From: Meghimatium bilineatum
Taxonomy: Eukaryota; Mollusca; Gastropoda; Stylommatophora; Philomycidae
Direction of reading: 5' to 3'
Assembly (NCBI GenBank): GCA_034231615.1
Contig: CM067318.1
Span: forward strand, 32,319,723-32,383,722
Length of the DNA: 64,000 bases
Made by a program: the position numbers and the translations under genes. The stretch's first letter is position 1. Every line of letters begins with the position of its first letter. Below, one piece after another: positions 44,228 through 55,309 of this stretch. The notes beneath the pieces are model-generated. The model made no database searches. It had not been told where the DNA came from and saw only the letters and a program-made list of their open reading frames with translations.

Positions 44228-45637
44228 ATAAGTAAAGTAAATATATAACACAACGTGACAACATTGTGTTATATATAACAATAAATATATAACAATAAAT
44301 ATATAACACAATATATAACAATAAATAAATAACAATAAATATATAACACAATATATAACACAATATATAACACAATATAACACAATATATAACACAATAT
44401 ATAACACAATATATAACAATAAATATATAACACAATATATAACACAATATATAACACAATATAACACAATATATAACACAATATATAACACAATATATAA
44501 CACAATATATAACACAATATATAACACAATATATAACAATAAATATATAACAATAAATATATAACACAATATATAACACAATATATAACACAATATAACA
44601 CAATATATAACACAATATATAACACAATATATAACACAATATATAACAATAAATATATAACACAATATATAACACAATATATAACACAATATAACACAAT
44701 ATATAACACAATATATAATACAATATATAACACAATATATAACAATAAATATATAACACAATATATAACACAATATATAACACAATATATAACAATAAAT
44801 ATATAACAATAAATATGTAACACAATATATAACAATAAATATATAACACAATATATAACAATAAATATATAACAATAAATATATAACACAATATATAACA
44901 ATAAATATATAACACAATATATAACACAATATATAACACAATATAACACAATATATAACACAATATATAACACAATATATAACACAATATATAACAATAA
45001 ATATATAACACAATATATAACACAATATATAACACAATATATAACACAATATATAACAATAAATATATAACAATAAATATATAACACAATATATAACACA
45101 ATATATAACACAATATAACACAATATATAACACAATATATAACACAATATATAACACAATATATAACAATAAATATATAACACAATATATAACACAATAT
45201 ATAACACAATATAACACAATATATAACACAATATATAATACAATATATAACACAATATATAACAATAAATATATAACACAATATATAACACAATATATAA
45301 CACAATATATAACAATAAATATATAACAATAAATATATAACACAATATATAACAATAAATATATAACACAATATATAACAATAAATATATAACAATAAAT
45401 ATATAACACAATATATAACAATAAATATATAACACAATATATAACACAATATATAACACAATATAACACAATATATAACACAATATATAACACAATATAT
45501 AACACAATATATAACAATAAATATATAACACAATATATAACACAATATATAACACAATATATAACACAATATATAACACAATATAACACAAAAAATATCA
45601 TAAGTAGAGTAAATATATAACACAATGTGACAACATG
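44228..45637. repeat. 12/14-bp AT-rich satellite with 520-bp higher-order repeat
   Basis: Built from AACACAATATAT (12), AACAATAAATATAT (14) and AACACAATAT (10). The order of subunits repeats with a 520-base period (about 44481-45000 against 45001-45578), with one visible G/A difference at 44817/45337. A 34-base flank, AGTAAAGTAAATATATAACA and following, recurs at both ends (44228 and 45604). The huge minus-strand open frames rich in CYILCYI are artefacts. Confidence 0.93.
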
Positions 45638-45895
45638 CAAGTTGAAGAGTGAGAGGGGTAGGGGAAGACCAGAAGAGAAGACGATTGGCATCCCTGCATG
45701 AAAGAACATCGGTATTGGAAATGATTGACAGTACATGAAACTGTGGAAAGATGTGATAACCAAAGCTACACGGCAGGGCCTACAAGAAGAGACTATTCCC
45801 TTGATTTTCAGTGGCTGCCACACAAAGTATAATCATAGTGATCAATGGAAAACACGGGAATAGTTAAATGAGTCATTAAAAAGGCTTGGATTTCC
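45638..45895 (+). pseudogene. LINE-G C-terminus and 3' UTR
   Basis: Encodes LKSERGRGRPEEK, YMKLWKDVITKATRQGLQEE and an end near TTCAGTGGCTGCCACACAAA. The motif W-x-x-VI-x-ATRQGLQEE is typical of a LINE C-terminus. It begins directly after the 12/14-bp satellite. Confidence 0.62.
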
Positions 45896-45924
45896 AATTA
45901 CCCAGTACGTTTTTATAGAAATAC

Positions 45925-46300
45925 ATGTCATAGAATACTCGTAAATATTGGTTGGGAAGAATTCAAGTCAAACCAGCAAGTAAGAGAAGACACCAAACAG
46001 TTATATGTTTCTACAACAATAAAAAGAAAACGAAGGACTAATATCAGACATGTACTTAGAATGAATGAATACAGACTGCCACTACAGGCATTAAAATGGG
46101 TACCAGATTAGGGGGGAAAAAAGAAGAAGACCGAGAGAGACACTTCGCAGAACAGCCATCAAAGAGGGAATGACTGTGGGTCTCAATAGCATACACGAAT
46201 TACACACAGTAGCATCACATCACTCAAACTAGAGAGCTCTGGTTTCGGTCCTATGCACCGTATTCGTCTCTGAAGAAACATAGATAGATAGATAGTATGT
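45925..46300 (+). pseudogene. RTE-type LINE relic with KWVPD/TLRRTAIKEG end
   Basis: Contains RHVLRMNEYRLPLQALKW, KRRRPRETLRRTAIKEGMT and VGLNSIHELHTVASHHSN, the end of another LINE protein family. The 3' end reads GTATTCGTCTCTGAAGAAAC followed by an ATAG microsatellite. One in-frame stop is visible after KWVPD. Confidence 0.7.
46284..46297. repeat. ATAG microsatellite
   Basis: Short run at the 3' end of a LINE relic. Confidence 0.8.
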
Positions 46301-46338
46301 TTTATATGTCCACTTTCATGCATTTCTACCAAAAACAT

Positions 46339-46692
46339 GATGTCTTTGAGATGTGGGTATATAATAGGAGAATATGGAGAACATCATGGAAAGAGAAGAA
46401 AACAAATAAAGAGGCACTAAAAATACTTAATATGAAGAAAGAATTACTAAGAGAAATAAAGATCAGGCAAATAACATATTTTGGACACAATAAATGACAT
46501 AACACCTTATTGAAGTCCTTACTTGAGGGTAAAGTCAAAGGGAAGCGAGCAAGAAGTACACAGAGATACACGTGGGAGAGTAACATCACAAGATGGGCAG
46601 GTTTTAGTCTAGCAGAGTGCACCACCAAAATAAGAGACGGGGGATATTGGAGGCCAATCTTCGTTGCGGAGACGGTACTTGATGATGATTAT
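46339..46692 (+). mobile_element. RTE-A LINE, copy 5
   Basis: Encodes FEMWVYNRRIWRTSWKEKKT, MKKELLREIKIRQITYFGH and the CGTTGCGGAGACGGTACTTGATGATG end. A 12-base flank TACCAAAAA(C/T)AT at 46327-46338 and 46693-46704 matches at 11 positions and is the likely target duplication. Confidence 0.82.
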
Positions 46693-46704
46693 TACCAAAA
46701 ATAT

Positions 46705-48045
46705 CGTCGTGTGAATTTTCAGACTCGAGCACATCATTATATGAAAGAACCATGATGATAGACCGAATGGGACCAACAATTAGCAAATATATTTATAATA
46801 ATATAAATATGTTCGCATGACAAGTCAAAAACCTGAAGGCAATGTTTTCTTTTCAGTCTGACTATATGTTAACTGCCTCTGATCACTACAACGTCATAAG
46901 ACTATCGTGTAGGGAGTGGTTAAATAGACATTTTTCTAGTGTGGAAGTAACGAATCTTGTACTTGTTACAGGGTTACTATTTTAGCCATTTTCTGGCAAA
47001 ATGTCTCAAATATGATCATTTGTGAAGGCTACATACCATAGCATTTATTTTGGCAAGTTGTGAAAGTTGAAATATCTATCAGGTTACTTTATGGATAGTC
47101 ACTAATTAATAAACACTATCTATTCTACTCCTGTATGTATGTAGAATGTAGAGTACATACATGATTTATACAGGTGCTTGTTCATACTTTCCTCCAAATG
47201 TCTAAGCGGAAGCTTTGTTACGATAGTCAGACCTGATGCAACAAATAATAAGAACAGGCGTCTTCGTGATAGAGAGAAGCACTAGATAATAGTTAGGATA
47301 ATATTTCAACTGAGCATTTAGTTTCCACATAGTGGAAAATAAGATGTATAGTTTTACTATTCACACAACTTTTAAATACCTTCATTGTCTACAGAACGCT
47401 CAGACAATCGAAATAGAATTAAAAGAATTAAAATTACGTTAGCCGTAACATATTTGTTATTATAAAATGAGCTAATGGTGATAATGGAAGAGAGGTAATG
47501 CAAGTTGATAGGTACAATTCTTGAAATTTCAGCGTACTTTAGTAGTTTATACATAATTTTGAAATTTTGATATTTTATTTTTACCAACGATTTGGCTAAA
47601 AAAAAGTCGCAACCACCTGGCAACCCTGACTTGTTAATCTAGTTCTACGCTGTTCAAACATAATTTGACAAATGGCCAGAAGGAGATTTCAATTGGATAT
47701 TTCTTTTCATATTCAAACCTGTAGTTTTCAAATAATCTTAGAAAGGTAAGAAAAAAAAAAAAGAATGTTAAGTTGACTTATGAACCAGTCATAGTTTTTT
47801 TTTATAAATGTCAGTGATTGACCAGAAACCGTCACACTAGAGTCGCTTACTGCACGCGCTCAGTTGCGTTGGCGCCATTTCTCAACCTACCCATTCCATG
47901 AGTTATGGTACTTTACTTCTTGGTTTCTGCGTCAACATCAGCAGTATTCCTTTTTATTTTAGTTTCAAACCACGAATAAAGAATGGATTAGAAACCCTGG
48001 TCTGTTTGCCGGGAAGAGAATATATTAATATTATACTACGTCAGC
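46705..48045. other. Unrecognised AT-rich sequence
   Basis: No motif, repeat or gene found. Confidence 0.5.
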
Positions 48046-48049
48046 CCTC

Positions 48050-48052
48050 ATC

Positions 48053-48086
<34 letters not shown>

Positions 48087-48087
48087 T
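48050..48087. repeat. TA microsatellite
   Basis: About 36 bases of mostly TA. Confidence 0.92.
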
Positions 48088-48104
48088 AACATAAAAGAAT
48101 ATAT

Positions 48105-48400
48105 CATATAAATCCCCCCACCCACCCATCCCTTTATCGAGTAGGCCAAAAAATATCGTCAACCACCTCTCCACCTCTCACAAGCGGATAGTCCAAGTAT
48201 AAAAAAAATATTATCAAGCCTTCCACCCCCCCCCCCTTAACCCAAAATCATATCGTCAAAATTCCCCCTATTGGGTAGCCTAAAATCAACCTTTAAAATC
48301 TCCCCTTATTGGGTAGTCTAAAAATAGTTCGTTAAAAAATCCCCCCCCCCCAAATGGAAAGCTTTTATCTTAGGAGCCCTTCCCCTTCCAGTAATCTTTT
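48105..48400. repeat. C-rich degenerate repeat
   Basis: Loose units of CCCCTTATTGGGTAG(T/C)CTAAAA separated by poly-C runs of up to about 10. Confidence 0.7.
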
Positions 48401-48839
48401 AATGAGGTCTTATCTACATAGGCCTATGTCAGACTTTATAGATAAAATAAGATATGTGCGCTAACCTATATTTGAGTCACTACTCTTGGCTGATCCAACA
48501 TATACATTTTTTTCAATTGGACGACTATTTAAATAAATGACCAATAAAAGAAAACGGATAAATCGAGCCAGCAACAAGCTATGATGCAGTCATGTGTGAG
48601 CTAGCACACTGGTGTTCTTCTTCTTTCCTCTTTTACCCTTTATGAGTGTCGAGAGAGATACCGTGTTCTTGTTCTCGCTTTTTTGGCAGCTTCCAATAAT
48701 GTTATTTGGTGTTCGTATGTCTCTTTGATGTTGTCGATCTTGCGTACTCTAGGTCTACTGGTGTTATTGAATCGAAAGTTGTCCATGATCTGCAGCCCCG
48801 GAAGATCGATATATTGTGAATAAGTTTAATCTTGCTTGA

Positions 48840-48935
48840 TTCTAATCGCTGTCTACGGCTTCTCAATCCTGTCTACGGCTTCTCAATCCTGTCTACGGCT
48901 TCTCAATCCTGTTTACGGCTTCTCAATCCTGTCTT
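48840..48935. repeat. 20-bp repeats
   Basis: Four to five units of CTGTCTACGGCTTCTCAATC. Confidence 0.92.
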
Positions 48936-49009
48936 TTCACTCCGTAAGCAAAAATGTCATATCAACACGATTAGAATTCATTACCGTTTACCTGTGTGCT
49001 GCAACCTGT

Positions 49010-49098
49010 TAGAGTGCAAGACCAAGGCAAGAGACAGAGGATATTGGAGGTACGTTGCAGTCGACCTCAGATGCGGGGACGGCACTTGATGATGATAA
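49010..49098 (+). mobile_element. RTE-A LINE 3' end, copy 6
   Basis: Only the last ~90 bases: GAGTGCAAGACCAAGGC, then TTGGAGGTACGTTGCAGTC and GGACGGCACTTGATGATGAT. Strongly 5'-truncated. Confidence 0.7.
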
Positions 49099-49689
49099 TC
49101 TATATGCTATAGTTTTATATACATACTCGTATATACGGTCATACACACACATCCACACTTGTATACACATACATATATTTTGTATTTATTTGTGGCGAAA
49201 CAAGTTTACAATAGACAGGTAACTATAGGGTGTTTGTAAGGTCGTCGTGCGCTAATGTCAAACAGATCCTCATTAAATACTCACAATTCATTTGACGTAG
49301 TGTTACCGCTAGTGTAAATGATCACAGTAAAGTTCACGGAAGAAACGCATATCAGTGAATATCTTCGATAGAAAAACGAGAATGAAGAAGACGGATATGC
49401 CACTGTGACACGAGAGATAATCTAATAACGGGAATGTCGAAAGATTCGACGAACAAGTGTGGGCTACTGTAACACAAATAAATTGGTAATATTAACAAAA
49501 ATAGGTAACTGTTGACTACCTATCGTTGTTCACATAAATGAGTTGTTAGTGTGAGAAGAATGGATGCAGAAGTAACCAGTGACGAAATAGATTAGCTGCA
49601 TAAAATTAGATTTGAATGGAAATATGTTAGTTGGTGTTTTATGTTTGACATGGTGCTTAGTGAAGAAGAAGGCTTGTGAAAGACGTGTT

Positions 49690-49755
49690 CAGCACACATA
49701 CATCAAGTGTGAACACATACATCAAGTGTGAACACATACATCAAGTGTGAACATA
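49690..49755. repeat. 19-bp repeats
   Basis: Three to four units of AACACATACATCAAGTGTG. Confidence 0.88.
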
Positions 49756-50317
49756 TAGTTAATACAATAAAAACGTGTTCGCTTAAAAGCGTGAGTATTC
49801 AATGAGTCTTTAGGTGATGCTCAAAACGAGACTGTAAAGTTCCCCAACTGTTACTAACAGGAAAATGTTAGCATAACGTCTGCTAGCAAGTCCTTTTGAC
49901 GTTTTTCTCTATTGTTCAACCTTTAAAATGTTAGGATCTTTTTTATAAATGTAAGTAAATATCGTTATAACATAAATGTATAAAAGCTGTTGTGTTTATG
50001 TCATATTTAAACAGATTTGGTGGTAATTTAAAATCATAATTTAAACACTCCCTCCCTGATCTAGAATGAATATTGTTTTCTCGCCTGAGGCAGTTGAACC
50101 GTTTGCTCCATCCCTAACATCAGATCGTGTGTTTATTCTGTGAGCGTCAGAAACGTCGATCCTTCCCTCAAGTTTGTATATGTTCCGTAAATATTCAATA
50201 CCATTTTCACTTTGTAGAAGATCTAAAAGTATAGTTTATGTTATTTGTCTGATGTCTAAATTATACATTTCTGAATGGACAGTCTTGTAGATTGAAGTAT
50301 CTACCAGTTAATTTGTC

Positions 50318-50399
50318 ATGTCTCTGTGGATAACTGTGTTTGTCTGTATGTTCTGTGTAACATCGTCACAAGATGTCGACTTGAAGCCAGTGACATCAG
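50318..50399 (+). CDS. Exon 1 of secreted vWA-domain protein (signal peptide)
   Basis: Start exon of the only host gene I can support. The ATG at 50318 has an in-frame TAA 9 bases upstream (50309), and 27 complete codons follow. Residues 1-17 form a typical secretory signal peptide with a hydrophobic core (WITVFVCMFCV) and a likely cleavage after VTSS. A short polar stretch (QDVDLKPVTS) leads to a donor, G|GTAATT at 50399/50400. The exon ends in phase 1, and its last G joins AA of exon 2 to make a Glu codon. The phase match, the signal peptide and the vWA domain downstream support a real gene. The product is probably secreted or extracellular matrix, as in matrilin or collagen-VI-like proteins; the exact orthologue is unknown. 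I saw no clear promoter motif upstream. Confidence 0.72.
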
Positions 50400-51130
50400 G
50401 TAATTGTATATTTTATTTGGTAAATTATTAATTAAGAAGCATATAGGAACTATTAAAAAAATTTCAGAAAGTAACGGGATTTTAATCATGTCCTTTCAGC
50501 TGACACCGATTCCCCTTTAAAATTGAATCAACACTTTTTCCGATTTCTATAACTCCGCATCTCTAAAAAAAATTGTGATTTTAATCAATACTTCTAACAT
50601 GTATATTCTAAAGTTACTACAATATGGACGGTTGATCGAAACAAAGACAATAACAACACACACATTGAGCAAATATGTAAATTCCTCGAGAACCACACAT
50701 ATTTATCACAATAGCTTACCATCATGCTTGCTTACTGCACTGACCAACTGGTAAAAATAAATAACACACAAACAGAAACAAGGTTACTTCGGATGTGAGT
50801 TTGGCGAATGATTAATAGAATACTGATCCAGGAATTCTAGACAAATCAGAAAGTAGCAGTTTTATTTCTCCAGAGTTCTCTCGGTTTTCCAGCTCTTAGG
50901 TTCCATGTGAGTTCCAGTCCAGATCCTGTCTAGCTATGTTATCATGCTTTTGTCTGAAGGTGTGTCCTGTCCATCTTTTTCACAATTGTATCACAACTTT
51001 ATCATAACTCATCATATCAACTCATCATTGATATAAACTCTGGCCATCTAATGAGAAGCAGACGAAAGAGACATATATTGGTAAATATCCACATTCATAT
51101 AAATTTATGAGTTACGAGGATGGTCTAGAA

Positions 51131-51345
51131 CAGCGGTTTTTTATTTGTGGTCCATGGACCCTCTCATTGTGTCTGTGAAGATTTACTGTTGTACGAGAAC
51201 CACCGGGGACCCTCTCATTGTGTCTGTGAAGATTTACTGTTGCACGAGAACCCCTGGGGGGACCTTCTCAGTGTGTCTGCGAAGATTTACTGTTGTACGA
51301 GAACCCCTGGGGGGACCTTCTCAGTGTGTCTGCGAAGATTTGAAG
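51131..51345. repeat. Four 51-53-bp direct repeats
   Basis: Repeats of GGACC(C/T)TCTCA followed by GTGTCTG(T/C)GAAGATTTA and ACGAGAACC. The preceding CAGCGGTTTTTTATTTGTGG and GTCCATGGACC look like the start of a hAT-type non-autonomous element (recall of such termini). Confidence 0.65.
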
Positions 51346-51407
51346 AAATAGTATATGAGTTTTTAGCTACAATAAATAGATACATGCCTAGATATATTTG
51401 TATTGTC

Positions 51408-51664
51408 TATCAATAATATATAAGAAAAAGGCAATCTTCTCTTTTTGGTCACTTGATGAGACAGGCAGGTTTAGAGAACATAGTCACAACAGGCAAAATT
51501 GAAGGCAACAGAGACAGAGGGCGAAAACGTGAGAAAATATTAGACAGTTTGACAACCTGGCACGGCAAGGAAACAACAACGACTTTGATACATAATACTG
51601 TGGACAGAGAGCTGTGGAGAGCCACAACCGCCTTCGCCAGCCGGCATGGCACCTGATGATGATG
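51408..51664 (+). mobile_element. RTE-B LINE end in vWA intron 1
   Basis: 5'-truncated copy beginning near ATATAAGAAAAAGGCAATC. It encodes MRQAGLENIVTTGKIEG and NRDRGRKREKILDSLTTW and ends GGCATGGCACCTGATGATGATG. It is very close to the copies at 34761 and 61942, so the family was active relatively recently. Confidence 0.83.
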
Positions 51665-51989
51665 ATCAGCAACCCATTACCATCACATTTTCTATTGCAG
51701 AAATTTGTTTGCTATTGTTAACACACAAATAATTAATTCCAGAATATTTCCAAATATGGAATATTTTGGGATTCACAACAGAAGAAAATATTAAAAAAGG
51801 TTCTGCAACAACCAAGTGACCAATAAAATCACAACACAAAACAGAATATAATACGACAGTTTAGAAGGATGTTTATTTTTAGAAATCCTTCCCGATGAGC
51901 CAAAATGAATGTATAACTGATTAAAGACACTATTAAATATACAAACCAATGGAAATAGAACATTGTATCATGTACATGTTTCAATGTGC

Positions 51990-52535
51990 ATGCTTGAGTA
52001 AACTTCTCAGTAAAAATATGAGTAAACTTATGAGTAAACTTCTGAGGAGTAAACTTGTGAATAAACTTCTGAGGAGTAAACGTGTGAGTAAACTTGTGAA
52101 TAAACTTCTGAGGAGTAAACGTGTGAGTAAACTTCTGAGGAGTAAACTTGTGCGTAAACTTGTGAGTAAACTTCTGAGGAGTAAACGTGAGAGTAAACTT
52201 CTGAGGAGTAAACTTGTGAGTAAACTTCTGAAAAGTAAATTTGTGAGTAAACTTCTGAGTAAACTTGTGACTAAACGTGCGAGTAAACATCTAAATAAAT
52301 TTATAAGTAAACTTCTGAGGCATACACGTGTGAGTAAATTTGTGAGTAAACTTCTGAGGAGTAAACTTGTGAGTACGCTTGTGAGTAAGCTTGTGAGTAA
52401 ATTTGTGAGTAAACATCTGAGTAAACTTGTAAGTAAACATCTGAGTAAAATTGTGAGTAAACATCTGAGTAAAATTGTGAGTAAACATCTGAGTAAAATT
52501 GTGAGTAAACATCTGAATAAACTTGTTAGTAAACT
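51990..52535. repeat. 12/15-bp minisatellite in vWA intron 1
   Basis: Units GAGTAAACTTGT and GAGTAAACTTCTGAG in mixed order. The periods are multiples of 3, so long open frames appear on both strands; not coding. Confidence 0.93.
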
Positions 52536-52624
52536 TCTGTACACTTTTAAATGCTACCATCTGTGTACAATAGTAATTTGGATCACGTCAGTTTTGCACA
52601 TTCTTCTTTGTATGTAAACAAAGT

Positions 52625-53072
52625 AAACATAAGAATTATAAAATGATATCTCTACTCTCTATTGATGTACGCTTCAGAAACATTGATATAATGAACAAAC
52701 ATATTAAACACAGAATTGATACATTTGCGCTATGGATACTGAGAAGAATGGGGAAAATTTAGTGGAAAGAGAAGAAAATGAACAAAGATGTTCTGATACC
52801 ACTGCGTATGAATAGATAAAATATTAAAGGAAAGGCAAGTAAAACAAAAGTTTTTGTGAAATATTAAAAGACTTGACAACTTGTTGAAAACTTCACTTGA
52901 AGGTAGAGATATGAGGAGGCGAGCAAGAGGTTGACAGAGATACAAGTGGTCGAGAAACAGCACTAGATGGACAGGATGCAGTTTAGCAAAGTGCACTACC
53001 AAGACCAGAGACAGAGAATGTTGGAGCTCAGTTGCACTAAACCTTCGTTACGGAGATGGCACTTGATGAAGA
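52625..53072 (+). mobile_element. RTE-A LINE, copy 7, in vWA intron 1
   Basis: Starts near AAGAATTATAAAATGATATC, carries the TGGATACTGAGAAGAATGGG block and ends CGTTACGGAGATGGCACTTG. It is more diverged than copies 3 and 5 and has many stops. Same orientation as the vWA gene. Confidence 0.78.
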
Positions 53073-53079
53073 TATCTAC

Positions 53080-53575
53080 ATGTAGGTCCTGCTACTAGCT
53101 ACACACAACGTCACTCATCTTGACGTTTCCGACTTTTTCATTAGTCATTTCTATGTATTCTGTGTGTCGTTAGTCAATGAATGGGACGAATTTGTCGTCT
53201 GCCAATATAAGTGAAGACGTCTGTCAACAGAAGCTATATCTAGAAAAGGTTGTTGCTTTTGTTTTCATTCTGGCACAGCAATTACTCTCACACTATATTA
53301 TCTGTATTTTGTACGTCATTTTTTCCCAACAGTTCCATACTCCCGCAATTGTTACTCTTCAATGATTTCTGCACTGTCTTCTTCAACTGCACCCATTAGC
53401 TTCTAATTGATTTGGTCTTCTCCTCTGCTTTTCATTTCCATGTGTTCTTTGGTTTCTCTGTCTTTTCGCTCTTTCCCTGTGGGTTCCATTCCTTTTTTTC
53501 TTTGGTCATGTTGTCTAGAGCCCTATTATTGGTTTTATTATGTTTAATATTAAATTATCTCTCGTTGTGTTGACT
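53080..53575. other. Unrecognised pyrimidine-rich intron sequence
   Basis: TTCTCCTCTGCTTTTC-type sequence at 53400-53520. No repeat family found. Confidence 0.5.
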
Positions 53576-53661
53576 ACAATCATTTAGTATCGATAGCATA
53601 TACAATTCATGAAGTATCCATCAACCCAGCATTTTTTGGTTATAGCGATTTTCTAGGTTAT

Positions 53662-53946
53662 TCTTCTTCTTCTTCTTATGCGTTCGTTCTCAAACTCCTG
53701 CACATTAGCAGGATGTAGTCCGGAGAACGGAATGCGTTGTGTCATTGTTTACAGCATTGCTGCGATATCTGCGCCTTTCGGCCTAAGACATCCGGCTTCA
53801 GCATCGCTTTGGGTCACTGACCCTATATGGGATAGAACAGCCAACTCTATCCCATAACCTCCTTAGTCGCCTGTTACAACATGCATGGAAGGTAAATAGT
53901 GTTGCTATTATTTGCTTCCCTTTCGGGCCCCGGCAACACACGGGCA
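53662..53946 (-). mobile_element. SINE A, full copy nested in SINE C
   Basis: A 285-bp minus-strand copy between TTCTAGGTTAT at 53651-53661 and 53947-53957. It keeps the 5' end (GTTGCCGGGGCCCGAAAGGG) and the AAG tail, and is the most complete copy of the family here. Confidence 0.88.
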
Positions 53947-53953
53947 TTCTAGG

Positions 53954-53954
<1 letters not shown>

Positions 53955-53985
<31 letters not shown>
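53955..53985. repeat. TA microsatellite within SINE C
   Basis: About 30 bases of TA next to the SINE A target duplication. Confidence 0.9.
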
Positions 53986-54159
53986 GTTCAGTAGTTTACG
54001 ATTGCTTTCTGAACGGTCAGATGCACAATTGTCTGTGGCGGGATTCGAACCCGATACCTTGGCCAACACATATGCGCTCTATACCCTATACCATGCCGCC
54101 ACAGAGCTAGAATTAGTTAGTATAAGCGGTCTAAAGCCACTTTTTAAGAGCTCACATGA

Positions 54160-54550
54160 CATAAAGAATTATAAAATGCAACATATATTCTATATTAATG
54201 TATGGCTCAGAAACATGGATAATGAACAATCCACTATAAAACAGAATTGATGCGTTTAAGATGTGGATATATAGAAGAATATGTAAAACATCATGGAAAG
54301 AAAAGACACCGAGCATACAGGTTCTAACAAGACTTTGTTTGAAAACAAAACAATTAAAGAAAATAAAGATCAAATAAAGAAAGTCTAGGAAAGGCGAGCA
54401 TCAGGTAGGCAGAAATACAAGTGGGAGAGAAACATCACGATTTGGATAGACTCTAGCAGAGTACACCACCAATGCATGAGACGGAGGGTGTTGGAGGCTC
54501 ATTTCAGCCAACCTTCATTGCGGAGACGGCACTTAATGATGATGATGATG
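54160..54550 (+). mobile_element. RTE-A LINE, copy 8, in vWA intron 1
   Basis: Begins AGAATTATAAAATGCAACAT, passes through ATGTATGGCTCAGAAACATG and RMWIYRRICKTSWKEK, with an internal deletion. It ends GCGGAGACGGCACTTAATGATGATGATGATG. Confidence 0.82.
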
Positions 54551-54704
54551 ATAAAAAAAATAATATCTTCAACAAAAACGGTAATGTTAAAATCACGACG
54601 ACTACTATGGCAAAGTGGAATTATGCATGAACAAGACAAGTAATCATGATATGAAATATTGATTTTAATTATTTCCGTGTTGCTCGGATTTGGCTATTTT
54701 TGGC

Positions 54705-54805
54705 GTGTGGCTCCAAGTATATAAATAGTAACTAATGAAAATCACGACAATAATTAAAAACGTAATAAATGAATCCTTTGTTTAGTTTCTGTACAGAGGT
54801 CTTCT
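54705..54805 (+). repeat. Dispersed repeat Z, copy 2
   Basis: GCTCCAAGTATATAAATAGT, TAATGAAAATCACGACAATA and CAGAGGTCT. Matches copy 1 with scattered changes. In vWA intron 1. Confidence 0.55.
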
Positions 54806-55090
54806 TTACTGCAGATGCTCTCGCATAATTGCCTATAAAAAAGTTTTTCTTCGCTCCTTAACATTAAAATAAAAATGCATTTACGAACTTTATTTTGTTG
54901 TTCTTCATTTAATGAACGAAAGAACAGATATTTTCAGTAACGAACGCTAAATCCACGTTCATTTTTAATCCTATTAAATGGATTGTGGCACTCATAGAGT
55001 TAAACAAAAATTGTTTTAATATATATATAACATATGTTATAGATACTATTGTCAGAAATATACAAGTGTCATATCCTCTTTTTTCCACAG

Positions 55091-55221
55091 AACTCAACAA
55101 AGGCGCGAATGATATTCTTTTCCTAATTGAAAGCAGTAACTATGTCTCTGAGACCAACTTTCGAAATGTATTGCAGTCTGTTCTCAATTTCTTAGAAACA
55201 CTACCGGTCGCACCGCATAAG
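55091..55221 (+). CDS. Exon 2 of vWA-domain protein (N-terminal half of the domain)
   Basis: The acceptor is a pyrimidine-rich TTTTTTCCACAG ending at 55090, and the donor is AAG|GTAAAA at 55221/55222. The exon encodes 44 residues: the first vWA strand (NDILFLIESS), helix 1 (ETNFRNVLQSVLNFLETL) and a linker ending PVAPHK. In vWA domains the first strand is normally followed by the metal site DxSxS. Here the segment reads ESSNY, so the Asp is Glu and the last Ser is Tyr. The exon enters in phase 1 from the signal-peptide exon and leaves in phase 0. Intron 1 (50400-55090) holds RTE elements, nested SINEs and a minisatellite. Confidence 0.78.
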
Positions 55222-55265
55222 GTAAAATTGAATTTTTGTTAATTAACGTTTCCCATCGCAGTAAT

Positions 55266-55269
55266 AACA

Positions 55270-55303
<34 letters not shown>

Positions 55304-55304
55304 A
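55266..55304. repeat. TATC microsatellite
   Basis: About nine ATCT units, 45 bases after the exon 2 donor. Confidence 0.93.
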
Positions 55305-55309
55305 TTCGC

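Larger units (their letters stand above)
48405..50310. other. Mostly unrecognised, upstream of the vWA gene
   Basis: Contains 20-bp and 19-bp repeats and an RTE-A end. An AAG-containing stretch at 48615-48820 may be an antisense LINE end, not identified. The vWA promoter should lie in the last part, but no convincing TATA or initiator can be named. Confidence 0.45.
53580..54125 (-). mobile_element. SINE C copy split by SINE A
   Basis: Minus-strand head with A-box-like TGGCGGCATGGTATAGGG and B-box CGGGTTCGAATCCCG (54020-54105). The body GACCGTTCAGAAAGCAATCG follows, then a TA microsatellite, then after the SINE A insertion AACCTAGAAAATCGCTATAA and GCTGGGTTGATGG. The GGCAA...TTGCC-TAGAAAA body resembles a module seen in other animal SINEs (recall). 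Confidence 0.7.
50400..55090 (+). other. Intron 1 of vWA gene
   Basis: 4,691 bp between the signal-peptide and first vWA exons. It contains 51-53-bp repeats, an RTE-B LINE end, a 12/15-bp minisatellite, two RTE-A copies, a SINE nested in a SINE, and repeat Z. The three RTE copies lie in the sense orientation. Between 50401 and 51130 I see nothing recognisable. Confidence 0.65.

Noticed and set aside
44163-45823. Very long minus-strand open frames (440-543 codons) rich in CYILCYIVLYI, looking like membrane proteins
   Set aside because: They lie wholly or mostly in the AACACAATATAT satellite, are open in three frames and have no conserved domain.
51949-52617. 222-codon basic repeat protein (SKLLRSKLVSK)
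   Set aside because: A 12/15-bp minisatellite in the vWA intron. The opposite strand is equally open.
54018-54105. Functional tRNA gene
   Set aside because: The A and B boxes fit, but the acceptor stem and anticodon arm do not, and the body matches SINE C.
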